From: Arenibacter sp. F20364 | GTDB lineage: Bacteria; Bacteroidota; Bacteroidia; Flavobacteriales; Flavobacteriaceae | NCBI RefSeq assembly: GCF_023015905.1 | Contig: NZ_JALKBD010000001.1 | Span: 186,001-250,000 of the forward strand | Direction of reading: 5' to 3' | Length of the DNA stretch: 64,000 nucleotides | Part shown: positions 1 to 9,117 of the stretch, piece by piece | Layout of the letters: every line of letters starts with the position of its first letter | Position numbering within the stretch: position 1 is the first letter of the stretch | Translations under genes and position numbers: made by a program | The notes under the pieces: generated by a model | The model's database searches: none | What the model was told of the DNA's origin: nothing | Seen by the model: the letters and a program-made list of their open reading frames with translations, nothing else

Positions 1-176
1 AACTCCAAAAATTCCAAAACATCATTGGAGGTAAGTTTTGAAAAGGAAAAAAGATTTACAATAATATGATCGTTCTTAATTTTAGGGTACACATCCCTAA
101 AATTTGAAAGAAACTTATTTAAGGAGATATTCTCTTGGAGAACCGTGGTTACATTCCCTTCTTTATCCAAAATCAT
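1..176 (-). CDS. Conserved hypothetical protein, N-terminal part only
   Basis: Reading leftward from an ATG at 176, the frame stays open for 58 codons to the window edge, so only the N-terminus is seen (it begins MILDKEGNVTTVLQ). The start lies 7 bases after the pyrB stop on the same strand, so it is probably the third gene of the pyrR-pyrB operon. No signal peptide or enzyme motif is visible in this part. From memory, a small protein of this type sits between pyrB and a ribonuclease Z gene in several Flavobacteriaceae; the neighbour lies outside the window, so this is only a suggestion. The coding call rests on the open frame and operon spacing. Confidence 0.65.
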   Translation of the reverse strand, partial: MILDKEGNVTTVLQENISLNKFLSNFRDVYPKIKNDHIIVNLFSFSKLTSNDVLEFLE

Positions 177-183
177 AAGCTTT

Positions 184-1110
184 TTATTTAATTTTTGAAG
201 CCAACAAATAAATCACCGCCATACGTATGGCTACCCCATTTTCTACCTGGTTCAGTATGATGGACTGTTTTGAATCCGCTACATCACTGGTTATTTCTAC
301 CCCGCGGTTTATGGGTCCCGGGTGCATAATTACAATTTCCTTGTCCAAACTATTCAACAACGCCTTATTTACCCCAAACTGTTGGGTATACTCCCTTGTT
401 GTAGGGAAATAACTAATATCCAGTCGTTCATTCTGAATACGAAGCATATTGGCTACATCGCACCAATTTAGAGCCTTGCGCAGATTGGTTTCCACCGAAA
501 CACCCAAGGATTCTATATGCTTGGGCAGTAAGGTTTTGGGTCCGCAAACCTTAACATTGGCACCTTGTAATTGCAAGGCAAATATATTGGAAAGTGCCAC
601 CCTTGAATGAAGAATATCTCCTACGATGACCACATTTTTCCCAGCTACATCCCCTAATTTTTCCCTGATGGAATAGGAATCCAACAGCGCTTGGGTAGGA
701 TGCTCATGGGCACCATCACCTGCATTGACTATGGCCGCCTTTACATGCTTGGACAGGAATATTCCCGCCCCTGGATTTGGATGGCGCATTACCACCATAT
801 CCACTTTCATGGATAGTATATTATTTACCGTATCAATCAAGGTTTCCCCTTTTTTAACAGAAGATTGAGCTGCCGAAAAATTAACAACGTCTGCGGACAA
901 CCTCTTTTCTGCCAATTCAAAGGAAAGTCGTGTTCGGGTACTGTTTTCGAAAAATATATTGGCTATGGTAATATCACGCAGGGAGGGAACTTTTTTGATA
1001 GATCGATTGATCACTTCCTTAAAATGATCCGCAGTTTCAAAAATGAGCTGAATATCCGATTCTTTCAGATATTTGATTCCCAACAAGTGTTTTACACTTA
1101 ATTCGCCCAT
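184..1110 (-). CDS. pyrB: Aspartate carbamoyltransferase catalytic chain
   Basis: Catalyses the first committed step of pyrimidine synthesis, carbamoyl phosphate plus aspartate to carbamoyl-aspartate, in the cytosol. The 308-residue product has the normal catalytic-chain length. The carbamoyl-phosphate loop FENSTRTR is at residues 54-61, HPTQ at 137-140 and HPGPINRG at 263-270; all are hallmarks of the aspartate/ornithine transcarbamoylase family, and the whole set fits PyrB rather than ArgF. No regulatory chain gene (pyrI) is adjacent. It starts 2 bases after the pyrR stop, which implies co-transcription with, and probably control by, pyrR. The start ATG gives MGELSVKHLLGI, a typical N-terminus. 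Confidence 0.96.
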   Translation of the reverse strand: MGELSVKHLLGIKYLKESDIQLIFETADHFKEVINRSIKKVPSLRDITIANIFFENSTRTRLSFELAEKRLSADVVNFSAAQSSVKKGETLIDTVNNILSMKVDMVVMRHPNPGAGIFLSKHVKAAIVNAGDGAHEHPTQALLDSYSIREKLGDVAGKNVVIVGDILHSRVALSNIFALQLQGANVKVCGPKTLLPKHIESLGVSVETNLRKALNWCDVANMLRIQNERLDISYFPTTREYTQQFGVNKALLNSLDKEIVIMHPGPINRGVEITSDVADSKQSIILNQVENGVAIRMAVIYLLASKIK

Positions 1111-1112
1111 AC

Positions 1113-1652
1113 CTATGTCTTTACTAAATATATTACGTCCTCCCCATCATTTTCCTCCCACATTACCTTAACCTTTTCCCCATTTATAGCATCTACTTGT
1201 CTCCCCCTATAATTGGGCTGTATAGGCAAATGCCTGCTGAAACGCCGGTCGATCAAAGTCAACAACTCAATTTCCAAAGGCCTTCCAAAAGATTGTATAG
1301 CCGTTAAAGCCGCCCTTATACTTCTTCCAGTATAAAGTACATCATCTATAAAAACAACTTTCTTATCCTCTACAAGAAAATCGATTTTGGTCTTGTTGGC
1401 TTCCAAGGTCTTATCGCCTCTTCTAAAATCATCACGATAAAATGTAATATCCAGGAATCCCAAATCTATTTTTTTTACCCCATAATCCTCCTTTAGGATC
1501 TTGGCAAGGCGCGATGCCAAAAATATCCCTCTAGGCTGTATGCCTATTAGAACAGTATTTTTAAAATCGAGATGGTTTTCTAATAATTGGCAAGCCAGGC
1601 GATGCAGGATAATATTTATTTCTTTGGAAGAAAGTAATACTTTTTGACTCAT
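1113..1652 (-). CDS. pyrR: Bifunctional pyr operon regulator / uracil phosphoribosyltransferase PyrR
   Basis: PyrR proteins bind pyr mRNA in response to UMP and have weak uracil phosphoribosyltransferase activity. The PRPP-binding signature VVFIDDVLYTGRS is near residues 99-111, and the overall 179-residue length fits the family. I place the start at the ATG at 1652 (MSQKVLLSSKEI), which matches the usual N-terminus; an upstream TTG would add five residues. It is the first gene of a leftward operon with pyrB 2 bases downstream. I did not find a clear PyrR-type attenuator hairpin in the short leader, so whether it regulates this operon by RNA binding is open. Confidence 0.93.
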   Translation of the reverse strand: MSQKVLLSSKEINIILHRLACQLLENHLDFKNTVLIGIQPRGIFLASRLAKILKEDYGVKKIDLGFLDITFYRDDFRRGDKTLEANKTKIDFLVEDKKVVFIDDVLYTGRSIRAALTAIQSFGRPLEIELLTLIDRRFSRHLPIQPNYRGRQVDAINGEKVKVMWEENDGEDVIYLVKT

Positions 1653-1680
1653 AGATGATTTGGCCAATGCTTTTGAACTA

Positions 1681-1688
1681 CAAAAGTA
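1681..1688 (-). promoter_or_regulatory. Putative -7 box for pyrR-pyrB
   Basis: On the minus strand these bases read TACTTTTG, a match to the Bacteroidota -7 consensus TAnnTTTG, about 28 bases before the pyrR start codon. No good TTTG is seen at the -33 position, so this is a weak call. Confidence 0.4.
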
Positions 1689-1756
1689 GGGATTTCTATT
1701 TAATATTATGGATTGTATCGGGGTTTAAAGTTTGACTTAGTATTCAGTGCATAGTA

Positions 1757-2115
1757 TTGGGTATTGAGATTGAAGAGTCGGCAGTAGGAAGTGGCAGTTG
1801 GCAGGGGGTCTGGTTCAAGGTTCAAGGTTTGTCCATTGTCCATGCCTATATAGCATTGACCGGTCGAGCCTGCCTATCGGTATACAGGCCTGCCAGGCCA
1901 TAAGGCGAGCGCAGTCGAGAACTTTTACAGAAGCAGGCAGTGGCAGTTGGCAAGGGGTCCGGTTCAAAGTTCCTGGCTCAAGGTTCAAAGCATATTCCCC
2001 TCTTGAGAGGGGCCAGGGGTGTGTATGGGCGCACATTGAGTATTGCTACATTGATATATTTACAAATTAGCACATTGCCAAATTGCTACATTATTACATT
2101 GCTTCATTGACAAAA
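1757..2115. repeat. Long intergenic direct repeat, copy A
   Basis: The block from about 1861 to 2108 recurs at 2741-2988 with only a few differences (offset 880). A further matching stretch lies upstream (about 1757-1812 against 2627-2684). Inside each copy a shorter unit starting GGCAGTTGGCAGGGG and ending with a TTCAAGGTTCAA-like run occurs twice. It also carries a CCCCTC-TTGAGAGGGG hairpin (about 1997-2012) and ends in ACATTG-rich runs. Open frames inside look spurious. It fills most of the 546 bases between pyrR and the next gene; no other gene is seen there. Confidence 0.85.
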
Positions 2116-2198
2116 CCCACTGTTGTTATCATTCCAGCCTCTGAGTATCAATTTAATAAGTCCAAATAATTTCTTACATTCAAACAAATTCAATTCCA

Positions 2199-2555
2199 GT
2201 GAAAGCAATTATACTAATTTTGTTTTTTCTGACAGTTTCCTGTTCCAATGATGATGGACCTATACCTGGATGTTATCAGGAAGAAAGTAGAAATAGAAGA
2301 ATAATACACTTAATAAAAGAGGCTACAGGTACCATGCTTGGTCAACAATGCGGTGATGGTTCTTTCCTCCTTGACCCCGATTCAGAAAATCAAAGTGGTC
2401 CCTTAGGGCAGTTTTATCCATGTAACCTATTGGAGGAATTTCAGGTAGACGGTGTTAGGGTGGTGTTTAGCGGCTACCTATATGAATCGTTTGACACTGA
2501 GGATATATGCGCCGATCTTTTCGAGATTACCGAGATACGGTTGGCCGACCAATAA
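2199..2555 (+). CDS. Small lipoprotein of unknown function
   Basis: Encodes 118 residues starting from GTG. The N-terminus (MKAIILILFFLTVSC) is a lipoprotein signal peptide with a lipobox ending at Cys15, so the mature protein should be membrane anchored. The remaining ~100 residues contain five further cysteines and a PCNLLEEFQVDGVRVVFSG segment, which resembles a small beta-sandwich domain seen in many Bacteroidota lipoproteins; I cannot name a function. It stands alone between two long direct repeats, which is odd. No operon partners. The signal peptide and cysteine pattern support a real gene, but expression is unproven. Confidence 0.7.
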   Translation: MKAIILILFFLTVSCSNDDGPIPGCYQEESRNRRIIHLIKEATGTMLGQQCGDGSFLLDPDSENQSGPLGQFYPCNLLEEFQVDGVRVVFSGYLYESFDTEDICADLFEITEIRLADQ

Positions 2556-2626
2556 TCAATTCATTCAATTAGCCTATTTTCACTTGGCTATCTATCTCAA
2601 GGTTCAGCTTGGTATTTGGTATAGTG

Positions 2627-2988
2627 TACATAGTATTGAGATTGAAGAGTCTTCAGTAGGCAGTTGCAGTTGACAGGGGGTCCGGTTCAAAGTTCCAGGC
2701 TCAAGGTTCAAGGTTCAAGGTTCAAAAAAACTCAATTGTCCGGTCGAGCCTGCCTATCGGTATACAGGCCTGCCCGGACGTAAGGCGGGCGCAGTCGAGA
2801 ACTTTTACAGAAGCAGGCAGTGGCAGTTGGCAGGGGGTCCGGTTCAAAGTTCCAGGCTCAAGGTTCAAAGCATATTCCCCTCTTGAGAGGGGCTAGGGGT
2901 GTGTATGGGCGCGCATTAAGTATTGTTACATTGATAAATTTACAAATTAGCACATTACCAAATTGCTACATTATTACATTGCTTCATT
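2627..2988. repeat. Long intergenic direct repeat, copy B
   Basis: Second copy of the element at 1757-2115. It contains the same GTCGAGCCTGCC segment, the internal GGCAGTTG unit twice, and the same CCCCTC/GAGGGG hairpin (about 2877-2892). It differs by an additional CTCAATTGTCC stretch at 2731-2741 and scattered substitutions. Together with the following short-repeat run it fills the 610 bases between the lipoprotein gene and rpsA. Confidence 0.85.
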
Positions 2989-3082
2989 TCCAAATTAATA
3001 CATTGATACATTGCTAAATTAATACATTGATAAATTGCTAAATTGATACATTAACACATTGTTAAATTAATAAATCGCCGCA
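2921..3082. repeat. Degenerate short tandem repeat run (ACATTG/AATTAATACATTG units)
   Basis: A run of about twelve imperfect 12-15 base units built on ACATTG, AAATTGCT and AATTAATACATTGAT. A shorter version ends copy A at about 2041-2110. It is AT-rich and has no coding signal. Confidence 0.7.
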
Positions 3083-3089
3083 TTGTTAA

Positions 3090-3110
3090 GGTCGAATTTC
3101 CAATTCGACC
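3090..3110. repeat. Perfect 9-bp inverted repeat
   Basis: GGTCGAATT and AATTCGACC flank a 3-base spacer. It sits just beyond the rpsA terminator. There is no T-run on either side, so it is not an obvious terminator by itself. Confidence 0.6.
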
Positions 3111-3113
3111 CAA

Positions 3114-3141
3114 TAAAAAAGCCCTGACAAATGCCAGGGCT
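3114..3141 (-). terminator. Rho-independent terminator of rpsA
   Basis: On the minus strand an AGCCCTG/CAGGGCT stem is followed by TTTTTT, beginning 25 bases after the rpsA stop codon. A classic intrinsic terminator. Confidence 0.9.
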
Positions 3142-3165
3142 CCTTTTTATAAATAACCTAAACGC

Positions 3166-5007
3166 TTACTTCTTTTTCTTGTCGTTAGCTTCCATTTTAT
3201 CTTTCAACGCTTGCAAAGCTTCGTTTGCGTCACCTAAAGTAGGTTTAGCTTCATCTGCAGATGCTGCAGCTTTTTTAACGGCAGCTTTTACATTACGTTG
3301 TTCCTCTTCTCTAAAGATAGCAGTGTGACTAGCTACAACCCTTTTGAATTCTTTATTGAATTCAATGATCTTGAACTCGGCCTCTTCACCTTTTACCAAC
3401 TTCTTGCCATCTTCTTTTTCCAAGTGACGTGATGGTACGAAGGCAACGATATCCTCGTTAAAATCTATTGTTGCTCCTTTATCCACTATTTCAGCGATAG
3501 CTCCTTTGTGAACTGTATCCAATGCAAATTCAGTTTCGTACTTATCCCAAGGATTTTCAGTAGTCTGCTTATGTCCTAAACTTAGTTTACGACCTTCAAC
3601 ATCTAATTCCAACACTTCAACTTCCAAAGTATCACCTACGGTTACAAACTCGGATGGATGCTTAATCTTCTTGGTCCAAGAAAGATCGGAGATGTAGATC
3701 AATCCGTCTATTCCTTCTTCCAATTCAACAAACACACCAAAATTGGTGAAATTACGAACTATACCTTTATGCTTGGATCCAACAGGATATTTGCTAGTGA
3801 TATCAGTCCATGGATCTGGAGTTAATTGCTTAATTCCAAGAGACATTTTACGGTCTTCCCTATCCAAGGTCAATACTACAGCTTCTACCTCGTCCCCAAC
3901 TTTTACGAAATCCTGAGCGGAACGTAAATGTGTAGACCAAGACATTTCAGAAACGTGGATCAATCCTTCAACACCTTCTGCAACTTCGATAAATGCACCG
4001 TAGTCTGCAATAACAACTACCTTGCCTTTAACTTTGTCTCCAATTTTAATATCTTCGCTAAGAGCATCCCAAGGATGTTTCTCCAATTGCTTAAGACCTA
4101 ACTGGATCCTAGATTTGTTCTCATCGAAGTCAAGGATAACAACATTTAATTTCTGATCCAATTCAACCACTTCATTTGGATGGTTGATCCTGCTCCAGGA
4201 AAGGTCGGTAATGTGTACCAATCCATCTACTCCACCAAGATCAATAAAGACACCATAAGAAGTAATGTTTTTAACAACACCTTCAAGTACTTGTCCTTTT
4301 TCCAACTGACCGATGATCTCTTTTTTCTGTTCTTCGATATCAGCCTCGATCAACGCCTTGTGCGAAACTACCACGTTTTTGAATTCATGGTTTATCTTAA
4401 CCACTTTGAATTCCATAGTTTTGTTTACATATTGGTCGTAATCACGGATTGGCTTAACATCAATTTGAGAACCTGGCAAGAATGCCTCAATTCCAAAAAC
4501 ATCGACAATCATACCACCTTTGGTTCTGCATTTTACAAAACCACTAACAATCTCTTCCTTGTCATGGGCCGCATTTACGCGATCCCAAGCCATGATAGTT
4601 CTTGCCTTTCTGTGTGAAAGCACCAACTGTCCACTTTTATCCTCACGGATATCGATCAACACCTCTACCTTGTCACCTACTTTTAAGTCGGGATTGTATC
4701 GGAATTCGTTCAGTGAAATAACACCTTCAGATTTGGCATTAATATCAATAATGGCCTCACGTTCCGTAAGGTACACTACAGTTCCCTGTACTACTTCTTC
4801 GTCTGCAGTATCTACAAAGTTTTCAGCGACCAAATTTTCAAATTCCTTTAACTTGGAATCATCCACGCGCTCTATTCCTTGCTCGTACTTGTCCCAATCA
4901 AAATTCTCCAAAAACTCTTTTGGATCCTGAGCTGGGGTTTCTACTTTAGTTTCTTGTGTAGCTGCTGTAGTTTCTTCTACCTCAGCTGTTGTTTTTTCTT
5001 CAGCCAT
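3166..5007 (-). CDS. rpsA: 30S ribosomal protein S1
   Basis: RNA-binding ribosomal protein that helps mRNA engage the 30S subunit. The 613-residue protein carries six S1 (OB-fold) domains at roughly residues 71-134, 152-217, 237-306, 323-394, 410-479 and 497-564; the middle ones show the usual YGVFIDL / YGAFIEV and LVHITDLSW / LIHVSEMSW cores. An acidic, Thr/Glu-rich N-terminal extension (residues 1-35) and a Lys/Ala-rich tail follow the pattern of Bacteroidota S1. The start is the ATG giving MAEEKTTAEV; a TTG further upstream would add 15 residues of leader-like sequence and is less likely. Monocistronic, with its own promoter-like boxes and terminator. Confidence 0.96.
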   Translation of the reverse strand: MAEEKTTAEVEETTAATQETKVETPAQDPKEFLENFDWDKYEQGIERVDDSKLKEFENLVAENFVDTADEEVVQGTVVYLTEREAIIDINAKSEGVISLNEFRYNPDLKVGDKVEVLIDIREDKSGQLVLSHRKARTIMAWDRVNAAHDKEEIVSGFVKCRTKGGMIVDVFGIEAFLPGSQIDVKPIRDYDQYVNKTMEFKVVKINHEFKNVVVSHKALIEADIEEQKKEIIGQLEKGQVLEGVVKNITSYGVFIDLGGVDGLVHITDLSWSRINHPNEVVELDQKLNVVILDFDENKSRIQLGLKQLEKHPWDALSEDIKIGDKVKGKVVVIADYGAFIEVAEGVEGLIHVSEMSWSTHLRSAQDFVKVGDEVEAVVLTLDREDRKMSLGIKQLTPDPWTDITSKYPVGSKHKGIVRNFTNFGVFVELEEGIDGLIYISDLSWTKKIKHPSEFVTVGDTLEVEVLELDVEGRKLSLGHKQTTENPWDKYETEFALDTVHKGAIAEIVDKGATIDFNEDIVAFVPSRHLEKEDGKKLVKGEEAEFKIIEFNKEFKRVVASHTAIFREEEQRNVKAAVKKAAASADEAKPTLGDANEALQALKDKMEANDKKKK

Positions 5008-5125
5008 TTGCTGATTATAATTTGTATTCCATGGAGTAACAAGAGCTAACAATTACCACGGAAGATGTTATATTGATTTTCTTTTCGTTCCTTTTTCCTC
5101 TCGATGCTTTGCTAAAAAAGGAGTG

Positions 5126-5156
5126 CAAAAATACAACTAAAAAATGGTTTTACAAA
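5126..5156 (-). promoter_or_regulatory. Putative rpsA promoter (TTTG-N19-TATTTTTG)
   Basis: On the minus strand, TTTG (5156-5153) and TATTTTTG (5133-5126) are spaced by 19 bases, a full match to the Bacteroidota -33/-7 pattern. It predicts a leader of roughly 110 bases before the rpsA ATG at 5007. Confidence 0.65.
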
Positions 5157-5272
5157 CCTAAAAATGAGATGAATGGAATTTCCTTGACTAATTTGCATAA
5201 ATCGTTAAAAACTATGCCAAGAATCCCTATCTTAGAACTACAAATATTAACCGTTAAATAAATACTATTATT

Positions 5273-5650
5273 ATGAGTGTCAAAGCAAAATATCAGGCTG
5301 TATTAAACCTTGGTGAGCAATTAAAAATAAAAGATGGGGACGTAAGCGAGGAAGCAGGTATTCTAAAAATTAAAGGGCAGGCGGCTACCCAATACGAAAA
5401 AAACCTATTGTGGGATAAAATAAAAGAATTGGGAGGTGAAAACCCTTCTGATATTAAAGCAAATATTACTGTTGCCGATGAAAGCGTTTACCACAGGCAC
5501 ACCGTAAAAAGCGGAGAGTCCCTTAGCAAGATCGCCAAAAAATACTACGGCGATCCAATGAAATACAAGAAAATTTTTGAAGCAAACACCAATATCTTAA
5601 AAAACCCGGATGTTATTCATCCAGATCAAGTCTTGGTCATCCCTAACTAG
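5273..5650 (+). CDS. BON-LysM protein (Kbp/YgaU-like)
   Basis: 125 residues without a signal peptide. Residues ~15-68 look like a BON domain (GILKIKGQAATQYEKNLLW) and residues ~74-124 are a LysM domain (YHRHTVKSGESLSKIAKKYYG ... VIHPDQVLVIP). The same two-domain order is found in E. coli Kbp (YgaU), a cytoplasmic potassium-binding protein; a peptidoglycan role is therefore not assured although LysM usually binds glycan. The absence of an export signal favours a Kbp-like role. It is alone, convergent with cmk, and followed by a long imperfect hairpin. Confidence 0.85.
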   Translation: MSVKAKYQAVLNLGEQLKIKDGDVSEEAGILKIKGQAATQYEKNLLWDKIKELGGENPSDIKANITVADESVYHRHTVKSGESLSKIAKKYYGDPMKYKKIFEANTNILKNPDVIHPDQVLVIPN

Positions 5651-5666
5651 GAGCAGTGCCAAGTAA

Positions 5667-5729
5667 ATTCGTGTAGAGTCGGGATGCTGTTGGCAAGGAT
5701 ACTTGCCTCCTTCCCGACTGCGCGCGAAT
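5667..5729. terminator. Nested imperfect hairpin between convergent genes
   Basis: ATTCG/CGAAT, AGTCGGGA/TCCCGACT (5677-5684 with 5712-5719) and GGCAAG/CTTGCC (5692-5697 with 5702-5707) nest to form a long stem with internal loops. It lies between the ends of the LysM gene and cmk. No T-run follows, so a terminator role is inferred only from position. Confidence 0.5.
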
Positions 5730-5760
5730 CGATATTTCCAAGTTTTATAAGAAGAAATAT

Positions 5761-6453
5761 CTATTTCCCTTCAATTTTACGGAGGGCAAAATTATGAATG
5801 CGTTCCAATTGCTCCTTTAAACCCATATCACTATTATCAAATTCTATAGCATCGTCAGCTTTACGCAAGGGTGAAAATTCGCGGTGGGAATCGATATAGT
5901 CCCGAGTTTGCACATTCTTCAACACTTCGTCATACGAAACCTTCTCTCCTTTATCCAAAAGCTCCTTATATCTTCTAAACGCCCTAGTCTCAGGACTAGC
6001 CGTCATAAAAATTTTAAATTCGGCATTGGGAAAGACCACAGTACCAATATCCCTACCATCCATGACAACACCTTTCTTCTTGCCCATTTCCTGCTGCATC
6101 CCTACCAATTTCAACCTAACTTTCTCAATGGTAGCAATCTTGCTCACTTGTTGGGAAACCGGCAAGGTCCGGATCTCATTCTCTACATTCTCTCCATTCA
6201 AATACATTTCTGAAAACCCAAGGGATTTGTTATAGACGAATTTTAGAGCTACTCCGGGAAGGGCATTTACCAATCCATCCAAATCGTCGGTTTCCCCGCC
6301 AATAAAACCTTCGCGCATAGCAAACAGTGTTACCGCCCTGTACATGGCTCCGGTATCTACGTAAACATAGTCCAATGCCTTTGCCAACTGTTTGGCTATA
6401 GTACTTTTTCCTGTAGATGAATATCCATCAATTGCAATAGTAATCTTTCCCAT
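5761..6453 (-). CDS. cmk: Cytidylate kinase
   Basis: Phosphorylates CMP and dCMP to the diphosphates in the cytosol. The 230-residue product has the P-loop GYSSTGKS at residues 10-17, the DTGAMYRA nucleotide-binding segment near residue 37, and the DGRDIGTVVFP motif characteristic of Cmk. Length and order are typical. The ATG at 6453 gives MGKITIAIDGYSS, the expected beginning with the P-loop close to the N-terminus. It is transcribed leftward after lon, but lon has its own terminator in the 213-base gap, so cmk probably has an independent promoter that I could not pick out with confidence. Confidence 0.95.
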   Translation of the reverse strand: MGKITIAIDGYSSTGKSTIAKQLAKALDYVYVDTGAMYRAVTLFAMREGFIGGETDDLDGLVNALPGVALKFVYNKSLGFSEMYLNGENVENEIRTLPVSQQVSKIATIEKVRLKLVGMQQEMGKKKGVVMDGRDIGTVVFPNAEFKIFMTASPETRAFRRYKELLDKGEKVSYDEVLKNVQTRDYIDSHREFSPLRKADDAIEFDNSDMGLKEQLERIHNFALRKIEGK

Positions 6454-6602
6454 GGGTCTAAAAATAGTAAGAATTGCTCAATTCTAGAGTATTGACAAGC
6501 CTAAATGTTAACATGATATAAAGTGAAAGCCCCTAAACATGGACCCATCCGAAACAGCACAACCCCTATTCAATTATATTTCACTAGCCGATATCTTGGG
6601 TA

Positions 6603-6645
6603 CAAAAACAAAAATACCTACTAATCTCCCAGTAGGTACTTTTGT
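6603..6645 (-). terminator. Rho-independent terminator of lon
   Basis: On the minus strand AGTACCTACT-like stem (TACCTACT 6615-6622 pairs with AGTAGGTA 6631-6638) with an 8-base loop is followed by TTTTTGTTTTTG. It lies about 22 bases after the lon stop. Confidence 0.8.
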
Positions 6646-6666
6646 CATATACATTTAAAAACCCTT

Positions 6667-9117
6667 TTAAAGTTCCTTTGGATTCTTTACGGACTCATTG
6701 GTAACAGCTAAATCTATTACCTCCTGCATATCTGTCACATAATGAAAGGTCAGCCCCTTTAAATAGTCCTCCTTGATCTCCAAAATATCCTTCCTGTTAT
6801 CCTCACAAAGAATAATTTCTTTAATTTTTGCACGCTTTGCTGCCAGTATCTTCTCCTTTATTCCTCCCACGGGCAGCACTTTCCCCCTAAGGGTAATCTC
6901 ACCTGTCATGGCCAAACTCTTTTTTATCTTTTTCTGGGTAAACAAGGACACTAAAGAAGTTAGCATTGTAATCCCTGCACTGGGCCCATCTTTTGGCGTA
7001 GCCCCTTCCGGAACGTGGATATGCACATTGTACTTATCAAATACCTCAGGATCTATACCGTACCGATCCGAATTGGATTTAATATACTCCATAGCTATCG
7101 TAGCAGACTCTTTCATAACGGTACCAAGGTTACCTGTAATAGTCAGATTCCCTTTTCCTCTTGACAAAATGGACTCGATAAAAAGAATATCACCACCAAC
7201 GCTTGTCCAGGCCAATCCCGTAACTACCCCAGCAACTTCATTATTCTCGTATTTGTCCCTTTCCATACGCGCAGGTCCCAAAACCTTTTCTACATCTTCA
7301 AAGGAAACTTTTTGGTTATACTCCTCATCCATAGCAATGGATTTTGCAGCATGGCGCACCATTTTGGCTATTTGTTTCTCCAAAGACCTAACCCCGGACT
7401 CCCTGGTATATCCTTCCACAATTTTCTCCAATTGAGGCTTGCCTATCTTTAAATCCTTCACGCTTAGACCATGTTCCTTTAATTGTTTTGGCAACAAATG
7501 TCTTTTTGCAATTTCCACCTTTTCCTCAATGGTATACCCCGTTACGTGTATAATTTCCATCCTATCCCTTAGGGCAGGCTGTATTTCCGCCAAACTATTG
7601 GCGGTGGCAATGAACATAACCTTGGATAGGTCATAGCCCATTTCCAAAAAGTTATCATGGAATTCATTGTTCTGTTCCGGATCCAATACTTCCAACATAG
7701 CTGAGGAAGGATCACCTTGATGACTGTTGGACAATTTATCTATTTCATCCAATATAAATACGGGGTTCGATTTACCTGCCTTTTTAAGACTTTGGATAAT
7801 TCTACCGGGCATGGCCCCGATATATGTTTTACGGTGACCACGAATTTCAGCTTCGTCCCTAAGACCTCCCAGTGAAATTCGCACATACTCCCTTCCCAAA
7901 GCCTCGGCCACGGATTTACCCAAAGAAGTCTTACCAACTCCTGGAGGTCCAAATAAGCAAAGGATAGGGGATTTCATATCATTTCGTAATTTTAGTACGG
8001 CCAGATATTCTATAATCCTTCTTTTTACATCTTCCAGTCCATAGTGATCCCTGTCCAATATTTTTTGGGCCCTTTTTAAATCGAACTTATCCTTGGAAAA
8101 TTCGTCCCAGGGCAGGTCCAAAAACAGATCCAAATAGTTCCGTTGAATGGAATACTCAGCAACCTGGGGATTCATACGCTGCATTTTTGCCAATTCCTTT
8201 TCAAAATGCTCTGCAACGGCTTTGCCCCACTTCTTCTTTTTGGCCTTAGTTCGCATCTCATCCACTTCTTCCTCATAAGAAAGCCCACCCAATTCCTCTT
8301 GGATAGTTTTCATTTGCTGATGAAGATAGTACTCACGCTGTTGTTGATCCATATCACTTCGCACCTTGGACTGAATATCATTTTTCAGCTCCAACTTCTG
8401 CAGCTCTATGTTCATATATTTCAGTGTGGCCAACGCGCGATCCTGCAAACTGGCAATCTCCAACAAATCCTGCTTATCCTTTACACTTAGGTTAAGATTA
8501 GAGGAAACGAAATTGATCAAAAAAGAATCGCTTTGTATATTCTTAATGGCAAAAGAAGCCTCACTGGGGATATTGGGATTATCCCTAATAATCTGCAACG
8601 ACAATTCTTTTATGGTATCTATAATTGCCCTAAATTCCTTGTCTTCACGCGAAGGCCTAACATCGGTCGTTTCCCTTACAGTAGCAGTAATATAAGGCTT
8701 TTCAGTAAGCACTTCGGCCACTTCAAATCGCTTTTTACCCTGAATGATTACAGTAGTGTTTCCATCGGGCATTTGTAGCACCCTTAAGATTCTTGCCACA
8801 GTTCCCAAGGTATTGATGTCCTTTACCCCTGGATTTTCTGTTTCCTCATCCTTTTGAGCTACCACACCAATAACCTTTGATCCGTTATTGGCATCCTTTA
8901 TCAATTTAATGGATTTATCCCTTCCGGCTGTTATTGGAATAACAACTCCTGGAAACAAAACGGTATTCCGCAACGGCAATATAGGCAAGGTTTCAGGCAA
9001 CTTTTCATTGTTAATTTCCTCCTCATCCTCAGGGGTCATCAAGGGTATTAATTCCGCATCCTCATCAATCCCATGTAATGACATGTTGTCAAATTGTATA
9101 TTTTTTGTTTTAGCCAT
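6667..9117 (-). CDS. lon: ATP-dependent protease Lon
   Basis: AAA+ protease that degrades misfolded and regulatory proteins in the cytosol. The 816-residue chain has the LonA layout: N-terminal substrate-binding domain (~43-245), coiled-coil region (~245-330), AAA+ module with Walker [10 protein letters not shown] at 390-398 and Walker B FILDEID at 454-460, and a C-terminal peptidase domain with catalytic Ser713 in PKDGPSAG and Lys756 in GGIKEK. All key residues are present. An N-terminal extension of about 40 acidic residues precedes the usual start of the family. The ATG at 9117 is followed by [10 protein letters not shown]. It is transcribed alone, divergent from the sigma-factor operon across a 217-base gap. 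Confidence 0.97.
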   Translation of the reverse strand: MAKTKNIQFDNMSLHGIDEDAELIPLMTPEDEEEINNEKLPETLPILPLRNTVLFPGVVIPITAGRDKSIKLIKDANNGSKVIGVVAQKDEETENPGVKDINTLGTVARILRVLQMPDGNTTVIIQGKKRFEVAEVLTEKPYITATVRETTDVRPSREDKEFRAIIDTIKELSLQIIRDNPNIPSEASFAIKNIQSDSFLINFVSSNLNLSVKDKQDLLEIASLQDRALATLKYMNIELQKLELKNDIQSKVRSDMDQQQREYYLHQQMKTIQEELGGLSYEEEVDEMRTKAKKKKWGKAVAEHFEKELAKMQRMNPQVAEYSIQRNYLDLFLDLPWDEFSKDKFDLKRAQKILDRDHYGLEDVKRRIIEYLAVLKLRNDMKSPILCLFGPPGVGKTSLGKSVAEALGREYVRISLGGLRDEAEIRGHRKTYIGAMPGRIIQSLKKAGKSNPVFILDEIDKLSNSHQGDPSSAMLEVLDPEQNNEFHDNFLEMGYDLSKVMFIATANSLAEIQPALRDRMEIIHVTGYTIEEKVEIAKRHLLPKQLKEHGLSVKDLKIGKPQLEKIVEGYTRESGVRSLEKQIAKMVRHAAKSIAMDEEYNQKVSFEDVEKVLGPARMERDKYENNEVAGVVTGLAWTSVGGDILFIESILSRGKGNLTITGNLGTVMKESATIAMEYIKSNSDRYGIDPEVFDKYNVHIHVPEGATPKDGPSAGITMLTSLVSLFTQKKIKKSLAMTGEITLRGKVLPVGGIKEKILAAKRAKIKEIILCEDNRKDILEIKEDYLKGLTFHYVTDMQEVIDLAVTNESVKNPKEL

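Noticed and set aside
1798-2070. Open frames on both strands inside the first long repeat
   Set aside because: They run through repeated non-coding DNA with the CCCCTC/GAGGGG hairpin and restart in the second copy; typical spurious ORFs.
4180-4930. Antisense open frames over rpsA
   Set aside because: They lie opposite a well-supported gene and have no start context or family match.
5073-5261. 62-codon frame before the LysM gene
   Set aside because: It overlaps the rpsA promoter region and has no recognisable domain or coding bias.
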